Of a stretch of DNA of 62,231 bases, positions 61,705 to 62,231 are shown in pieces; positions within the stretch are counted from its first letter, which is position 1, and every line of letters starts with the position of its first letter. Source of the stretch: [Flexibacter] sp. ATCC 35208 (lineage in GTDB: Bacteria > Bacteroidota > Bacteroidia > Chitinophagales > Chitinophagaceae); contig NZ_MTKN01000048.1 in the NCBI RefSeq assembly GCF_001975825.1, forward strand, positions 1-62,231, in the 5' to 3' direction. A model generated the notes under the pieces. The model was not told where the DNA came from, did no database searches, and was given only the letters and a program-made list of their open reading frames with translations. The position numbers were made by a program, and so were the translations under genes.

Positions 61705-61959
61705 TTAATTTTCATCCTTGTCTTCTTCATCATCCTCCTCTTCTTCCTCATTCTCATGGTAATCAGAGATAATGTCTTCGGCTTCATGGATAGCATCCCG
61801 CTGTTCTTTTTCGTACTCCACTTCAACAGTAATGTATCCATCCTCTTCATCTGTGCCTGTAATGCTATTGGTAATATCGTTTTCCAGTAACACATCGGCT
61901 ACCCGGATCAGCACATCTACAGGCACCTGTAATTCACGTTTTGTAATAACTGTTTGCAT
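61705..61959 (-). CDS. Acidic-tailed hypothetical protein of the integrated element
   Basis: An 84-residue protein starting MQTVITKRELQVPVDVLIRV, with a predicted beta/alpha core and an extreme acidic tail (runs of Glu/Asp to the end, pI very low). The ATG at 61959 is preferred over 62013 because the longer frame would overlap the upstream gene. It has no recognisable domain; acidic tails of this kind occur in DNA-mimic and chaperone-like small proteins, but that is only a suggestion. Confidence 0.6.
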   Translation of the reverse strand: MQTVITKRELQVPVDVLIRVADVLLENDITNSITGTDEEDGYITVEVEYEKEQRDAIHEAEDIISDYHENEEEEEDDEEDKDEN

Positions 61960-61990
61960 AAAATAATGGGATTTAAAGGTTATGAAATGA

Positions 61991-62231
61991 TTATTCTGAA
62001 AAGCTGAGTTCACGGAACTTTACCAGCGGCACCATAGCTGCCAGCGTAAAACGGCAGGCAATGAGGGACGCTTTCCGGTTAAGCGTTAAACGAAAACGGG
62101 TATCACCTTTCGGCTTAACGTTATAAACAATGCGGTCAAGGTTATGTATGATGTCTTTTACCAGCGCGGTGTAGGGATAATCAGCAGGCAGTTGCCGGTA
62201 AGGAGGTGCCACCGCCATATCAGCAAACGAA
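61991..62231 (-). CDS. Hypothetical protein of the integrated element, probably cut by the window edge
   Basis: The frame is open from the stop at 61991 to the window end. The first in-window ATG is at 62218, giving 75 residues (MAVAPPYRQLPADYPYTALV to VKFRELSFSE), but no ribosome binding site is visible and the frame continues past it. There is no recognisable family. It lies 31 bp before the acidic-tailed gene and probably shares its transcript. Confidence 0.5.
   Translation of the reverse strand, partial: SFADMAVAPPYRQLPADYPYTALVKDIIHNLDRIVYNVKPKGDTRFRLTLNRKASLIACRFTLAAMVPLVKFRELSFSE

Overview
The window is 62 kb of a Bacteroidota chromosome, most likely a Chitinophaga-like member of the Chitinophagaceae. 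The evidence is two SusC/SusD pairs each next to an ECF sigma factor and a FecR anti-sigma factor, secreted proteins with type IX secretion (T9SS) C-terminal domains of both the short 'VYPNP' kind and the CHU_C kind, and promoters of the Bacteroidota form TTTG-N19-TAnnTTTG (clearest before the tRNA). The exact species cannot be read from the sequence.

Layout. (1) 1-930: the broken end of an unknown gene, a small gene with decaying tandem copies, a terminator and one small orphan gene. (2) 969-10421: sigma factor, FecR, SusC, SusD and a secreted FAD oxidoreductase, bracketed by two copies of the same hairpin-bearing intergenic element in opposite orientation. (3) 10436-12039: a Crp/Fnr-type regulator and an MDR oxidoreductase separated by paired GATAAC/GTTATC sites. 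(4) 12089-16870: a lone MacB/FtsX-like permease, then an ATPase plus RloB-type TOPRIM pair that looks like an AbiL/RloAB anti-phage system, then a run of hairpins and a small gene. (5) 17153-27592, minus strand: a second sigma/FecR/SusC/SusD locus continuing into a TlpA-like thioredoxin, an alpha/beta hydrolase and a lipoprotein. (6) 28019-33260: a two-repeat PLL-like lectin fragment, a chagasin-like inhibitor, and two large CHU_C surface proteins that share a novel N-terminal domain. (7) 33462-42707: a zinc alcohol dehydrogenase, then a two-component system and a TolC/RND/adaptor efflux operon. (8) 42950-51929: a T9SS metallopeptidase-crystallin protein, a GH5 beta-trefoil enzyme, a CvfB-like S1 protein, a KirBac-type channel, a YdeI-like protein and a GH92 mannosidase. 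(9) 52023-59620: an acetyltransferase, a 45-bp tandem repeat array, a GH13 alpha-glucosidase, and TreZ-TreY for making trehalose from glucan. (10) 59683-62231: tRNA-Leu(CAG) followed by the left end of an integrated element (arm-type repeats, tyrosine integrase, excisionase-like gene, cargo).

How the genes work together. The two sigma/FecR/SusCD loci look like self-regulated outer-membrane uptake systems; neither encodes a glycosidase, so their substrates are not obvious. The T9SS proteins, GH5, GH92 and the lectin/adhesin cluster suit a gliding, polymer-degrading soil bacterium. The GH13-TreZ-TreY block handles alpha-glucan and trehalose.

The observations I think most deserve follow-up are the inverted flanking elements of region 2, the tandem array that seems to have grown from the 3' end of the acetyltransferase gene, the 86-residue Gly/Ser insertion inside TreY, the RloA/RloB-like pair, and the evenly spaced GACACTC triplets next to the integrase.
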